Counted from the first letter of the stretch, positions 23,526-35,729 are shown. The stretch: DNA of 64,000 nucleotides from Chlorocebus sabaeus (GCF_047675955.1 NC_132911.1:71581133-71645132), one strand, 5' to 3'. Program-made: numbers and translations. The notes: generated by a model not told the origin, from the letters alone.

Positions 23526-24153
23526 ACTCACCGCTGTTCCTCTTCCCCTAAGTGGCCTGAGGTGATCTGTGAAAACGGTTTGCCACTCACTTGACCCAGA
23601 AAACTCCGCGAAATCATGAAGAGGTTCAAATCTTCATGTTCACTTTAAGAACACCTGTGAAACTGCCAAGGCCATGAAGGCTATGCCTATATAGAAAGCC
23701 ACTAAGTATCTGAAAGATGTCACTTTACAGAAACTGTGTACCGTTCCGAAGTTACAATTGTGGAGTGGGTAGGTGCTCCCAGGCCAAACATTGTGGCTGG
23801 GCACACGGCTGGTGGCCCAAAGAGTCTTAAATTTTTGCTGCACGTGCTTTAAAATGCAGACAGTAATGCTGAACTTCAGGGTTTAGATGTAGATGCTCTG
23901 GTCATTGAGCACAGCCAGGTGAACAAAGCATTTAAGATGCGCCATCGGACTTACAGAGCTCATGGTCAGACCAACCCATACGTGAGCTCTCCCTGCCACA
24001 TCGAGATGATCTTTCCTGAAAAGGAACACATTGAACCAGAAGAGGAGGTTGCACAGAAAAAGAAGATATCCCAGTAGAAACTGAAGAGGCAAAAACATAT
24101 GACACGGGAATAAATTCAGCACAAATAAAGACAAAGGTTAAAAAAAAAAAAAA
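23526..24153 (+). pseudogene. RPL17P: RPL17 processed pseudogene (60S ribosomal protein uL22)
   Basis: This is an intronless retrocopy of ribosomal protein L17 mRNA, including a piece of 5' UTR (ctgaggtgatctgtgaaa). The initiator ATG is changed to ACG at 23575-23577. Recognisable peptides across frames include KYLKDVTLQK, LDVDALVIEH and SSPCHIEMI. Disablements include an internal deletion near 23600, a 2-nt loss near 23725 that shifts the frame, a TAA in the segment near 23850, and AAG to TAG at 24076-24078. The ancestral stop (24112-24114), an AATAAA (24124-24129) and an A-tail (24140-24153) remain. Similar flanks (aaaagttagctaga before, aaaaggttactaga after) look like a decayed target-site duplication, as expected for L1-mediated retroposition. 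It cannot encode L17. Confidence 0.93.
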
Positions 24154-24663
24154 GGTTACTAGACGAGATTCAGTACATGTTTCTGTAGCTTTTGTCAATA
24201 GCTGACCCCCAATGTTTCTACCTACAGAGTGGTCACTAAGTTTAGAAATATAGGCGGCTCTCTGCCCTATCTCACTATGTTAAGTGACCACCAATTAGTG
24301 CCTGCACTTAACACAGGAGGAAAGGTCACCTGGAGAGCACCACCACATGACCCCAGGGTGGTGAGGAACTGGTAAGATGATCATACCTAAAATTAGATTG
24401 GATGACGTAGCCCTGTGGAGTATGCTGCATTATGGCCAGATCAGAACACCCTTGGGTATCGGGTAAGCCAGAAAAAATTAGGACACGGAATGAAAAGTTG
24501 AATTTGAATACTGGATAAGCAACAAATAACTTTTTGTATAAGTATGCAAGGGATACTTATATATCCCTTGCATATTTCGGATGTATATGCATGGACGTAC
24601 TTGCAAGGGACATAATTATACTAAAAACATATCTGGTTTTTAATCTGAAAGTTAAATTTAATT
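24154..24663. other. No recognised feature
   Basis: A local repeat of tacttatatatccc/tatcccttgcat near 24550. Otherwise nothing assigned. Confidence 0.5.
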
Positions 24664-24966
24664 GTGACTGGGTGCGGTGGCTCATGCCTGTAATCCTAGC
24701 ACTTTGGGAGGCTGAGGAGGGTGGATCACCTGAGACCAGAGTTTGAGACCAGCCTGGCCAACATGGCGAAACCCTGTCTCTATTAAAAATATCAAAAATT
24801 AGCCGGGCATGGTGGCGAGTGCTTATAATCCCAGCTACTTGGGAGACAGAGGCAGGAGATTTTCTTGAACCCGGGAGGTGGAGGCTGCAGTGAGCCGAGA
24901 TTATACCACTATACTCCAACCTGGGCAACAAGAGCAAAACACTGTTTCAAAAAAAAAAAAAAAAGA
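24664..24966 (+). mobile_element. AluS
   Basis: tgactgggtgcggtggctca to A-tail; duplication about aaatttaattg / aagtttaattg. Confidence 0.93.
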
Positions 24967-25103
24967 AATATAAATTAAAAAAAATAAGTTTAATTGAGTG
25001 TCCTCCTGCATTTTTATGTGTGAAGTCTGGTAAGCATGAGGTACCCTAAAAAGGTAGGTTCCTCCTTGCCACCCACCATGAAAACCAGAGACAAAATCTG
25101 ACT

Positions 25104-25283
25104 CAGTGGTTTTCAAACTTTAGCTTGCATCAGAATCACTTGTAGAGCTTGTTAAAACCCAGATTATTAGTCAGAGTTTCTGATTCAGTAGGTCTGGGGT
25201 GAGGCCCTGAAAATTTGCATTTCTTAACATTCCCAGGCATTGCTGATCCTGCTGATTCCAGGGGTCATATCTGAGAACTACTG
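25104..25283 (+). mobile_element. MER5A hAT-Charlie element
   Basis: Full-length about 180 bp. It begins CAGTGGTTTTCAAACTTTAG, has tttctgattcagtaggtctg in the middle, and ends ctgagaactactg. The flanks atctgact and atctgagg resemble a decayed 8-bp target duplication. Confidence 0.92.
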
Positions 25284-25922
25284 ATCTGAGGTGATGCATT
25301 ACAGATGCATGTGCAGGGATTGCTAGAAATGCCATGTTAATGTATCCTGTTCATTGTGATTCCGGCTAGCACATTGAACTATGCATTGCTAATGAGGGAC
25401 AACACAGCAAACATATAATATACTGTAATGTAATATCAATAAACCATTTATTATGCATAGTTGCCTATGTTTCCAGACTTTGTGGCCACTCTGTAGGGAA
25501 GCTATTTGCCTCTGTAGTGAAAGGATTGCCTTTTAATGAGTGTGAAATTAAAATTCCATGTTAAAATTAGAATAGAACCCAAACTTCGATAAACCCATAA
25601 AATAGTAATATCAGAGAACCTTTGTTAAATTATATACCAAATAAATATTTAACAAGGTGTGACACTCAGGAATTTTATTTATATTTTATTAAACACCACA
25701 ATTTCCACAACATATTATTTATACACAGAGTGACTATACAACCTCAGGATTTTTGGAGTACCCGGGATGCAGTTTCTACATGACTTCTCCAGGGACCTGG
25801 TCTTGTTGGAGAAAGATGTAAGAGGCATTTGCTTGTGCTATCCATAGAACTGAAAAATACCGAAATGTTCTAAAGTAACTTTGAAGCTGACATTTCATAT
25901 TTCCACCATCAAAACTTTTGCA
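25284..25922. other. No recognised feature
   Basis: AT-rich DNA between MER5A and an Alu. Confidence 0.55.
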
Positions 25923-26222
25923 CTTCTTTTTTCTTTTTTTTTTGAGACTGGATCTCACTTTGTCACCAGGCTGGAGTACAGTGGCATGATCTCGGCTCAC
26001 TGCAACCTCCACCTCCTGGCTTCAAGCAATTCTCCTGCCTCAGCCTCCCGAGTAGATGGGACTACAGGCGCATGCCACCATGCCTGGCTAATTTTTTGTG
26101 CTCTTAGTAGAGACGGGGTTTCACCATGTCAGCCAAGATGGTCTTGATCTCCTGACCTTGTGATCTGCCCGCCTCGGCCTCCCAAAGTGCTGGGATTACA
26201 GGTGTGAGCTACCGCGCCTGGC
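25923..26222 (-). mobile_element. AluY
   Basis: gagactggatctcactttgt to gctaccgcgcctggc, followed by a second T/C-rich tract 26223-26262. Confidence 0.91.
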
Positions 26223-26523
26223 TATTTTTTTCTTTCTTTTCTTTCTTTTTTTTTTTTTTTTTAACTTTTCTATTTCTCGGCCTACTGATTTGGATTTTCT
26301 CTTTTGAGGGAGAATGATACACAGGAGAGACATATAAAGGAAAAGAAAAAAATAAAGTACTAGAAATTTTTGCTGAGTGTCTGAGTCCTTTGGCCACTGT
26401 TGGGAGATCACTGACCACAAATACACATAGAATGCAAGGACTACTTTAAGAGATATATGTATACTGAATAATTTATGGATGAAATGAGATATCTGTGATT
26501 TGCTTTAAAATACTGCAACATGC

Positions 26524-26818
26524 AGCTGGGCATAGTGGCTCATGCCTGTAATCCCAGGGCTTTGGGAGGCCAGGTGGGAGGATTACTTTAAGCCCAGGAA
26601 TTTGAGACCAGCTGGGACAACATAGCGAGACTCTGTCTCCACAAAATTTTTTTTTTTTAATTAGCTGGACATGGTGGTGCGTGCCTGTAATCCTGGCTAC
26701 TCAGGAGGCTGAGACAGGAGAATCCCTTGAGCCCAGGAGTTAGAGGTTACAGTGAGCTATGATCATGTCACTGAAGACTAGCCTGAGTAACACAGCAAGA
26801 CCCTGTCTCTAAAAATGA
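26524..26818 (+). mobile_element. AluJ
   Basis: agctgggcatagtggctcat, poly-T interruption in the middle, end ccctgtctctaaaaa. Confidence 0.9.
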
Positions 26819-26821
26819 ACA

Positions 26822-26985
26822 AGCCAGCCTGGGCAACTTGGCAAAACCCTGTTCCTACAAAAAATAAAAAATTAGCCAGGTGTGGTAGCACCGGCCTCTG
26901 GTCCCAGCTAGTAGGGAGGCTGAAAAAAAAAAAAGAAAAGAAAAAAAGAAAAAGAAAAGACAAAAAAATAAAATAAAAAGTAAAA
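26822..26985 (+). mobile_element. Alu left-arm fragment with long A-rich tail
   Basis: agccagcctgggcaacttgg to gggaggctg, then A/G-rich tail, directly after another Alu. Confidence 0.82.
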
Positions 26986-27130
26986 TACTGAAACAAGCAA
27001 AAAGTTGAAAGAGGAAAGATGAAATAAGTTTGGCAAAATAAAATGTTAATAATTGTTGAAACTATGATGGGGTTTATTATGATATACTACTTTTGTATAT
27101 ATTTGAAAATTTCAATAAGTTAAAAAAAGT

Positions 27131-28649
27131 ATAAGGCTTGGCATGTATTCTTACCGCTGTCACTAATGGGACAAGAAACCATACTCGAATCACATAGATA
27201 TACTGTGCCTCAATTTTTATAAATGATTGTATAGCAATTATTCAATCAGCATAGGTATTGGATTGGCTTACTGTGTAGGGAGCATTCTGATGTTGCTACC
27301 TAAATTCCCAGGTATGTTGTTAGATAACTGAAAAGTGTAATGTACTTTAAAAAATTTAAACCACTTTTTATGTATTATTATCCACATTGAAATTATTTGA
27401 GTACAAATGCTTGGAGCACAGATCGTCAGTAAATGAAGGTTCCTGAAAGTTTCTCTTTTTCATGCTTAAAAATAGTTATTTAGGTTAGGTATTTGTTGAG
27501 ATAGCAGCTGCTCAGACTCCTACGTTGAGAATAGGACAGAAAAAAAAATAGTATGTTACACATCTTGGCTCCTTTTATGCTTCCGAGGAAAAAGCAAAGC
27601 AACCTTTAAGATTTCTAAATACCATCTGTATCTACTACATGGTTATATTACTGTGTAAATAACATTATATTATTTAATTTGGACTTTTTTTGTGGTCAGT
27701 TCCCCAAAAGACAGGTAAATATCAAAGGAAAAACTTAAAGGGTAAAAATATGCAAGCTTGCATGTCTGTTGCTGTATGTGTGCACAAGCATAAACGATTT
27801 AAAAATTTTGGACTACAGTCCAGGTGCGGCTGTGTGGCACACTGCCAGAATAGGAAGCATAACATCCCTTTTCCTATTTATAGGCTTGAAGCCATGGGTA
27901 TGGTTGAGGTCCAGAATGACCCGCCACCTGAGGACCTGGAAAATGAGTGCATGGTCACACACTTGGCCTTTAGTGGACTGGTAGACTGCATGTCCCTGAC
28001 TGGTGCTTAAGAAGTAGGAAAAGCAAAACGACAGCAAGCAAGGATGAGATGTGCCTTGCACATCAGTACAGAAGGGGTAGACACAGGTATGAAATGATAA
28101 GTGTAGGGTGTACTAATCCTCCTGAATAGTTAGAAATCATTTCCTGTGGTTGTTAAGCAATTATCCCCCGCTCGAAGGTGCATTCAGTGCAGAGGGTTAA
28201 AATTCTTTCATGATGTGGCATGTCTGAGCTACCTGTCCCTTTCCACAGATGAGAGCATACTAGAAGGGTTCGTTTTAGAAGGAAGAGTGGAGACATATCC
28301 AGTCTGAGACCTACCTGGAATGGCAGGCAGGATGGGAGGGCTTCAGCTGGGGATGGTGATGGAGGTGGGGGAGTTTTCTGAGCAGTGGAAGGCAAGAGAG
28401 GGTGCTGGTTATCCAGAGGCAACAGAGAAGTTGCTAAGAGAGAAGTTGCTAAATATCGATGCAAAGCTTACCTTCTTTACAATTTTGCCTGTAGATTACC
28501 TTGACAGGAGGCAGTATCAATCACACTGTAGTTACTCAATAAACACTTATTGAACAAATGCATGAATTCCCTTGGGATGTGAATTTTTCTCTGGCAGATT
28601 GTTATATACTCAGACTGGTAAGTATATCCATAAACTATTTTAGTTTTGT
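27131..28649. other. Unique-looking DNA, no gene proven
   Basis: A 106-codon plus-strand frame (27690-28010) is unlike any family I know and lacks promoter or splice support. Confidence 0.5.
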
Positions 28650-28805
28650 TACTTTATTTATATCTGAGACAGGGTCTTGCTCTGTCTCCCAGTGCAGTGG
28701 CGTGATCATAGCTAACTGCAGCCTCTACCTCCCAGGCTCAAGTGATCCTCTTGCCTTGGCCTCCCAAAGTGCTGGGATTACAGGCATGAGCCACCACACT
28801 CAGCC
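28650..28805 (-). mobile_element. Partial Alu, J-like
   Basis: gagacagggtcttgctctgt to gagccaccacactcagcc with a large central deletion. Confidence 0.85.
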
Positions 28806-29298
28806 CTAGTTTTGATACTTTAGACTTATAAGAATAAAACCCTTATTATTCCAGAGTGCCAAATAGGGATATTTCTTCCCATGGAAGCCTGTATTTAAAT
28901 GACATTCTACTCTTTTTAGAGGAGATATTTATTGAAACAGTTTTTCTCCAAGTTGACAAATTTGTTAACAGTGGGCTATAGAAAAACAATGAACTTCCTA
29001 ATTATACAAGTAGCTTGTGTGTCTAGTAGTTTGACTGTGAGAAAAGTAGATCAAGGTGGAAACCTAATGATTTCCCCATCGTCAATAAAGATCATAATCA
29101 CTGAAGATTGCTGCATATTAAAAAAAACATTTTCTAACTCAGTGGTGTCTCATCTGATCTGCATACTTTTACTAGACTAGTATTTTTTTCCTCCAGTGAC
29201 AGGGCTTACCTGCATTCTCTACCTTATATTTGTACGTATTTGTAAAATTTAGAAAACCTTGCATGGTATGGACAATGTGAGCTCAGGTTCTTTGCTAC

Positions 29299-29440
29299 TG
29301 TTTTCCATGTTACCTCCTTTAATCCTTATAATACATCTGTGACATAGGTCTTGTTATCCCCATTTTGCAGATAAAAACCAAAGGAGACCTCCTCTGGAGT
29401 GCAAGTTAGAGAGCCAGGCCTGATAATCAGAACATTTTCT
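29299..29440 (+). mobile_element. MIR fragment
   Basis: tcctttaatccttataatac, then gttatccccattttgcagat is the MIR core in sense. Confidence 0.8.
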
Positions 29441-29740
29441 TTTTTCTACATGAAAAGCCAAACACACACTTGTCTTATTCTGCTCTACTTTTACAAGAGG
29501 AATTACTTTGAAATTTTGAAAACGTCTATTCCATGGTTTACTCTAGCCATTTTCATTGATCTTTTGGAAACAAAATCTTACTTCTTTTTTCCCCTTAGTG
29601 TTCTAGAACTAAAGGCACAGATTAAAATCTATGTGATCCTGCAAAGAATGACTGGGCTAAATGTAAAATTAGATAGTATAGAAAACTGAGCCATTATGTT
29701 CATATTCAACCACTAAAGGTTTTTAATAAAATATATTGAA

Positions 29741-30033
29741 GGGCCTGGCATGTGGCTCACGCCTGTAATCCCAGCACTTTGGGAGGCCGAGGTGGGCGAA
29801 TCACAAGGTCAGGAGTTCATGACCAGCCTGTCCAACATGGTGAAACCTCGTCTCTACTAAAAATACAAAAATTATCCGGGCATGGTGGCAGGCACCTGTA
29901 ATCCCAGCTACTCAGGAGGCTGAGGCAGGAGAATCACTTGAACTTGGGAGGCGGAGGTTGTAGGAAACTGAGATCACGCCATTGCACTGCAGCCTGGGCA
30001 ACAAGAGCAAAACTCTGTCTCAAAAAAAAAAAA
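29741..30033 (+). mobile_element. AluS (Sc-like)
   Basis: gggcctggcatgtggctcac to A-tail continuing as AT repeat. Confidence 0.92.
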
Positions 30034-30034
30034 A

Positions 30035-30069
<35 letters not shown>

Positions 30070-30085
30070 CACACACACACGTATA
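30034..30085. repeat. (AT)n(AC)n microsatellite in Alu tail
   Basis: TATATA then ACACAC tract directly extends the A-tail of the Alu at 29741. Confidence 0.9.
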
Positions 30086-30087
30086 CA

Positions 30088-30378
30088 GGGGCCAGGCAAG
30101 GTAACTCATGCCTGTAGTTTCAGCACTTTGGGAGACTGAGGCAGATGGATGGCTTGACAGGAGTTCGAGACCAATTTGGCCAACATGGTGAAATCCCCCT
30201 CTACTAAAAATACAAAAATTAAAAATCAGCTGGGTGTAGTGGCACATGCCTGTAATCTCAGCTACTCAGGCGGCTAAGGCAGGAGAATTGCTCAAACCTG
30301 GGAGGTGGAGGTTGCACTGAGCCAAGATGCTACCACTGTACTCTAGCCTGGGTGACAGAGTGAAACTCCATCTCAAAA

Positions 30379-30386
<8 letters not shown>
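30088..30386 (+). mobile_element. AluS
   Basis: gggccaggcaaggtaactca to A-tail continuing as AT/GATA repeat. Confidence 0.91.
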
Positions 30387-30427
<41 letters not shown>

Positions 30428-30501
30428 TAGATAGATATATAGATAGATAGACAGATAGATAGATAGATACAGGCTGAGTATGGCAGACAGATAGATAGAT
30501 A
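30387..30501. repeat. Compound AT/AG/GATA microsatellite with 32-bp end duplication
   Basis: (AT)n, (AG)n and (GATA)n follow the A-tail of the Alu at 30088. The start of the downstream Tigger-like element, CAGGCTGAGTAT, occurs twice, at 30470-30481 and 30502-30513. The two copies are separated by more GATA units. Confidence 0.85.
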
Positions 30502-30860
30502 CAGGCTGAGTATCCCTTATCCAAAATGCTTGGGATGCAGAAGTGTTCCAGATTTTGGGTTTTCTTGGATTTTGGGATGTTTGCATATACATAATAAAAT
30601 ATCTTGGAGGATGATGAGACCGAAGTCTAAATGCAAAATTTATGTGTATTTCTTATATATCTTATATGGAGGTAATCCTATATAGTATTTTAAATACTTT
30701 TATGCATGACACAAAGTTGTGACTGTGTTTTGACTGCAACTTGTCACATGAGGTCAGATGTGGAATTTTCCACTTGTGGTGTCATGTCAGTTCTCACAAA
30801 GTTTCAAATTTTGGCGCATTTTGGATTTTGAATTTCCAGATTAGGGTTGCTCACCCGTAC
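30502..30860 (+). mobile_element. Tigger-group (Tc1/mariner-like) nonautonomous DNA element
   Basis: The left end CAGGCTGAGTATCCCTTATC and the right end aattagggttgctcacccg-like text (30830-30860) are imperfect inverted repeats bounded by TA. The interior has atttgcatatacataata and gtggaattttccacttg. The precise family name is not certain. Confidence 0.72.
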
Positions 30861-31164
30861 CAAAAGTTGGTGCTAGCTGATTAAGCAGAGAAGGAGTTTA
30901 TTATGTGGATATTTAGGAGAGAATGCGCTCAAGCCTTAGAGTTTAGGAATAACATCCAACTGCAGGCTGCAGAACTGGCCTGAGGTGTTTAACTATGGCC
31001 CCCATGACTGTCCTACAAGCACTGAGGGACATTGCTGGTACCCCCACCCAACACTGCCGTTTCCACAGCAGCAACTTGGCCACCATTTTTGCCATCATAA
31101 GGATTCTGTATGGCATTTCCTTCCTCAAGTTGCTCCACTTTGTTTCCCTGAAATTTCCTTTGCT

Positions 31165-31375
31165 GATTTTTTTTTAAAACCCTATATTGATTTATTTTTA
31201 TTGTGGTAAGAACATTTAACATGAGATCTACTCTCAAGTATTTTTAAGCATACAATCCAGTATTATTAACTATAGGCATGATATTGTACAGTGGATCTCT
31301 AGAACTTATTCATCTTGCATAATTGAAAACTTGACCCATTGAGCAGCAACCATCACTCTGGAACAGATTCTTACT
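31165..31375 (-). mobile_element. L1M (MA/MB-like) 3' UTR fragment, antisense
   Basis: ttgtggtaagaacatttaac, tattattaactataggcatg and tctctagaacttattcatct are diagnostic antisense L1 3' UTR text. Confidence 0.8.
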
Positions 31376-33572
31376 GGGAGAGCCTAAGTCATCTGCCTAT
31401 ATTTTGTAAAACAGATCACAGAACTACATTTTTTGGGTTCTATCTTAGCAAGGCAGGATTCTTAAAGCTTCACATTCTTATACATGACACAAGCATCCAA
31501 AGGTGCTAGCCACACAGAAATTACTGCAAATGTCCACTACAGATTTTAATCGACAAAACTGGAACCCAAATGGTTCATCCCAAAATAACAATGACTAGTA
31601 ATTTCAAAATTTCAAATTATTGATTTGAACACTGTAAAAGCAATATATAATCTTCAGCAATGAGTCCTAAAAATTCCTTTTTTACAGTCCTATCCAGTAT
31701 CCTACAAACTGCAGCTGCCTGTGCCTCCTCCACTCAAAGCCCCTGAGAAAGCTCCCATTCCTTGTCTAAAGACTCTCTCCTTTCCCTCCTGCTTTCCTCA
31801 GCCCTCCTCCCAGTTTCCCATGGCAAAAGCTCAAGAACTGGTCTAGTAAGACAGAAGCCGCCTTAGAGGGAGGCAGAGGAAAGAGATTAAGGCCGGTAAA
31901 ACTAGAATTATCTTTAAGAGAAGGGATGGGAAAGGGAGAGACACTGGTACACTAAAAGCTTGTAACCAGTCATAGGATGGACACTTTTATTAGTGATCCT
32001 TAAGCACTACTTGGAATAATTGACTGGTCTTAAAACATGCAGAATGCTGTCAGATCTGGGGTTGAAATGTTGATCGTAGTTCCAAGTGTCTTCTATAGGA
32101 AAGCAGCTTGGCTAAAGATAATAAATAAAAAGGAGCAGACTCGTAGCTATTTTAAAGGAAAGATAAAGACTAGTGTTCACATTTATGAGTCTAAAAAGAA
32201 CATTAATTTGATTTCAGGTTCCCAGTACAGAATTAATTCTTTAGCAGTAAATTCTACTAAGAGTTACTATAAATTATTGTCACAGATAGTTAGGTGATTC
32301 TCAGATGCTCCTAGTGAGCTCAGTGCTACCTCTTTAGGATATTCTCATGTGTCTTCCTTGATAGTTTGTGACAAGCACAATGACACTTCAAATATTCATT
32401 CCTTTATGACATTTTCTTGACCCTGACACAAAGCTATTAAACTGTCTACTCACGTTTACTGCTCCATCAAATGAAAACTTTACACAATATTTCTGATCAG
32501 CATTGCTTGAGATAGACAGCTGCATCTAAATACATCCAGCAATACCATTTCTGCTTAGCAGATATCAGATTGTTTCCCTTAGAACACTGCATACAGCTCC
32601 AAATTACTGAATAATTCCATCTAGGATAGTAGGGATTTTTGTCTCTGCCAAAAGGATAGCTGTCACAGAAACACAAGAACTGAACCTAACACCAGTCATT
32701 TGGTTATTGCAAATAATTTCTTCCACTGGACTGCTGGCTCACATTCATGGAAGGGCTAGGTATTGCTGCTACCTTTCAGTTCTTCCCAACTGGGGAAACT
32801 TTTGCTGTTGAGTCAGTTTGAAACTTAAAACATATTATTTCAGTGTCATATGGATAGGTCATGAAGCTAGCCTCTTAGTTTAACTCATAACTAAATTGTA
32901 AGGTTAATAATACTCGGTGTATATGCTATAACATCCTAAGTTGTAATTGGATGTGCTTGCCTTGCCTAACCTGGGCTAGTAAAACAAGGATGGATGCCCT
33001 GGACAGAGACTCCTGTTGGGCATCCACTGGGGAAAGAGGAAATAGTCCTAGAAGTCATAACTGCAGAAACAGAGTCAGAGGGTGGAAAATGAGGACTTAA
33101 TTAGGGTCTGCCTTAAAAGATCTTCAAGCTGCCTTATTTTCACGTGCATTATTCAGACGTCTTAGCAGTTCCTGGTGCAATGTGTTTTGTGAAATATATT
33201 AGGCATTCCGTGTAGCTGTTTCCAGGTTTATTATGCAATATTCTGATTCTGATTCATGAAAATATTGCATTAAATACAATCGCTCATGTAATTACTGTGC
33301 TTAATCTACAGCATACTTTAATTAACACTGCACAGAATTCTGATTTAATCACTTAGATTTGATCTAGCGCAACTTAGCTGTAAATACTTTTTATGATGCA
33401 GCTGCCCAAAATAATTATTGAGACCTAGGGTAATATACAACTCTAAAACTAACACATTTCCTATGTTGAGAATAGCGCATCATAATTTGAACTATAATTT
33501 TATTATTTACAAAAGTAAACTATAAAAAGTAGATCATTCCATTTTCACTAATAGCCTATTTAAAAAATCTCG
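31376..33572. other. Longest repeat-poor stretch of the window
   Basis: About 2.2 kb with no Alu or recognised transposon. Short reading frames only, and no gene call. Confidence 0.6.
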
Positions 33573-33851
33573 CCGGGCGCGGTGGCTCAAGCCTGTAATC
33601 CCAGCACTTTGGGAGGCCGAGACGGGCGGATCACGAGGTCAGGAGATCGAGACCATCCTGGCTAACTCGGTGAAACCCCGTCTCTACCAAAAAATACAAA
33701 AAACTAGCCGGGCGAGGTGGCGGGCGCCTGTAGTCCCAGCTACTCGGGAGGCTGAGGCAGGAGAATGGCCTAAACCCGGGAGGCAGAGCTTGCAGTGAGC
33801 TGAGATCCGGCCACTGCACTCCACCCTGGGCGACAAAGCAAGACTCCGTCT

Positions 33852-33885
<34 letters not shown>
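33573..33885 (+). mobile_element. AluY, Old World monkey AluYR type
   Basis: ggtggctcaagcctgtaatc, ctagccgggcgaggtggcgg, gagatccggccactgcac, and a pure A-tail over 30 nt, so young. Inverted partner at 33979. Confidence 0.95.
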
Positions 33886-33888
<3 letters not shown>

Positions 33889-33978
33889 CATTGGGAGTGT
33901 TAGAACTTAAAAAATATGTTTTATTTTTTAAAGATTAAACTCAAGCAAGTGTCACTGCTTTTTGGCTGTGTAAACAGT

Positions 33979-34273
33979 CTTTTTTTTTTTTTTTTTGAGA
34001 CAGAGGCTCACTCTGTCACCCAGGCTGGAGTACACTGGCGTGATCTCGGCTCACTGCAGGCTCCACCTCCTGGGTTCACGCCATTCTCCTGCCTCAGCCT
34101 CCCGAGTAGCTGGGACTACAGGCGCCTACCACGCCTGGCTAACTTTTTGTATTTTTAGTAGAGACGGGGTTTCACCGTGTTAGCCAGGATGGTCTCCATC
34201 TCCTGACCTTGTGATCCGCCCGCATCTACCTCCCAAAGTGCTGGGATTACAGGCTTGAGCCACCGTGCACGGT
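33979..34273 (-). mobile_element. AluY
   Basis: gagacagaggctcactctgt to gagccaccgtgcacggtc. Confidence 0.93.
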
Positions 34274-34309
34274 CAATAGTCTCATTAACATCAGTATCTC
34301 ATGATGTTT

Positions 34310-35090
34310 CTCAATGTTATAGGTTAAATTTTATCTCCCCCTTCCCCGCAAAGAGATACTTGGAAGTTTTAACTTCCAGTACCTCAGAATGTAGGGTCAT
34401 TGCAGATATAGTCAGGATGAGGTCATACTGGAATAAGGTGGGACCCTGATCCAATATGACTGTTGTCTTTCTAAGATGAATGTGACAGCAGAAACACACA
34501 AAGAAAAGGACATAGAAGTTCAAGGCAGAGCTTAGTGTTTTGTACCTGCAAGCCAAGGAATGCTAAGGATTGCTGGTAACCAACCAGAAGCTAGGAAGAG
34601 GCAAGGGAGGGGTTCTCCTACAGGTTTCACAGCAAACATGGCCCCACTGACATCTTGATTTTGGACTTCCAGGCTCCAGAACTGTGAGAGACAAAATGTG
34701 TATTTGGTTTGGTTTGGTCTGATTTGGTTTTAGAGACAGGGTCTCACTCTGTCACCCAGGCTGGAATACAGTGTTGTAATCATAGCTTACTGCAGCCTTG
34801 AATTCCTGGTGTCAAGCAATCGTTCCACTTCAGCCTTGTGAGTAGCTGGGACTACAGGTGCATGCCACCATATCTGGCTAATTCTTTTATTTTTAGCTTT
34901 TATAGAGACAGGGTCTCACTATGTTGCCCAGGCTGGTCTCAAACTCCTGGCTTCATACAATCCTCCTGCCTCAGCCCCTCAAAGTGCTAGAATTATAGGT
35001 GTGAGCCACCACGCTTGGCCAAATTTGTGTTGTTTTAAGCAATCCAATTTGTGGTCCTTGGTTACAGCGGCCCTAAGAAACTAAAATACT
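34310..35090 (+). mobile_element. MaLR-type LTR (MLT1 group) with Alu insertion
   Basis: LTR text includes aatgttataggttaaatttt, cagtacctcagaatgtaggg, gatccaatatgactgttg and ggacttccaggctccagaac. It is interrupted by an AluJ (34700-35020), then continues to the typical LTR end cggccctaagaaactaaaat. The exact subfamily is uncertain. Confidence 0.65.
34700..35020 (-). mobile_element. AluJ inside MaLR LTR
   Basis: gagacagggtctcactctgt to gccaccacgcttggcc. Confidence 0.91.
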
Positions 35091-35729
35091 TGCTAAAACT
35101 GAAGAAGCTGAGAATTTAAACTCAATATAACCAGAATTTATGAAATTACTTTTTTATAATAGTGAGGAAAAAAGTATCTTGCTGAACTATTTTTAAAAGT
35201 GCATATGCTGTTTTTAGTTGAAGTAAACCTTTTTATTCTTAAGTATTGACATAAATATAACACTTTTGTTCCTCAGACACAGCAACTAGCAGAATGCCTT
35301 AAACATAAATCATTCCACAGTACATTTTGTGGCTTCATTTAAAAAGATTAAAAATGAAAATAGCCCATAAATACTAAAATACTCTCTTATAGAATATGAG
35401 CCATAAAATACATACAGAACTACTGAAACATGAGAGTAATCATTGAAAAGAATTTGCATGAGGTTCATCAAGGCAAAATTTCATCTTGAATGTATATATG
35501 AATAATAAAGAAACTATATGCCCTGCAGTTTGTGGATTATTCAGATTCTATATTTTCTATTGCCTTATTTTGGCTTTGAAAAAAATACTCTTAGCACTAA
35601 TACTATGTGATGTGCAGGGCCAAATAAAAGAATAGACATTTTAGTTTTTGACATTAACTTGCTAACAGACCTTATTACATAGATTTGGTAAGGATGAAAA
35701 TTAAAAATATAATGAAAAACAAATTTGGG

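Larger units (their letters stand above)
26455..27130 (+). mobile_element. L1ME-type 3' end, sense, split by an Alu pair
   Basis: gatatctgtgatttgcttta, then Alu material (26524-26985), then gttgaaactatgatggggtt and cttttgtatatatttgaaaa. The site duplication aaatactgcaacatgc / aaatactgaaacaagc marks the insertion. Confidence 0.72.

Noticed and set aside
23883..24198. Minus-strand frames over the RPL17 pseudogene
   Set aside because: They are antisense shadows of the retrocopy, and the plus strand carries all the L17 peptides.
27690..28010. 106-codon plus-strand frame as a possible gene
   Set aside because: No recognisable family, no promoter or poly(A) arrangement, and the same segment is open on the minus strand too. 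Chance frame is more likely.
30266..30592. Frame with LYLSIYLSIYL repeats
   Set aside because: Translation of the GATA/AT microsatellite joined to an Alu.
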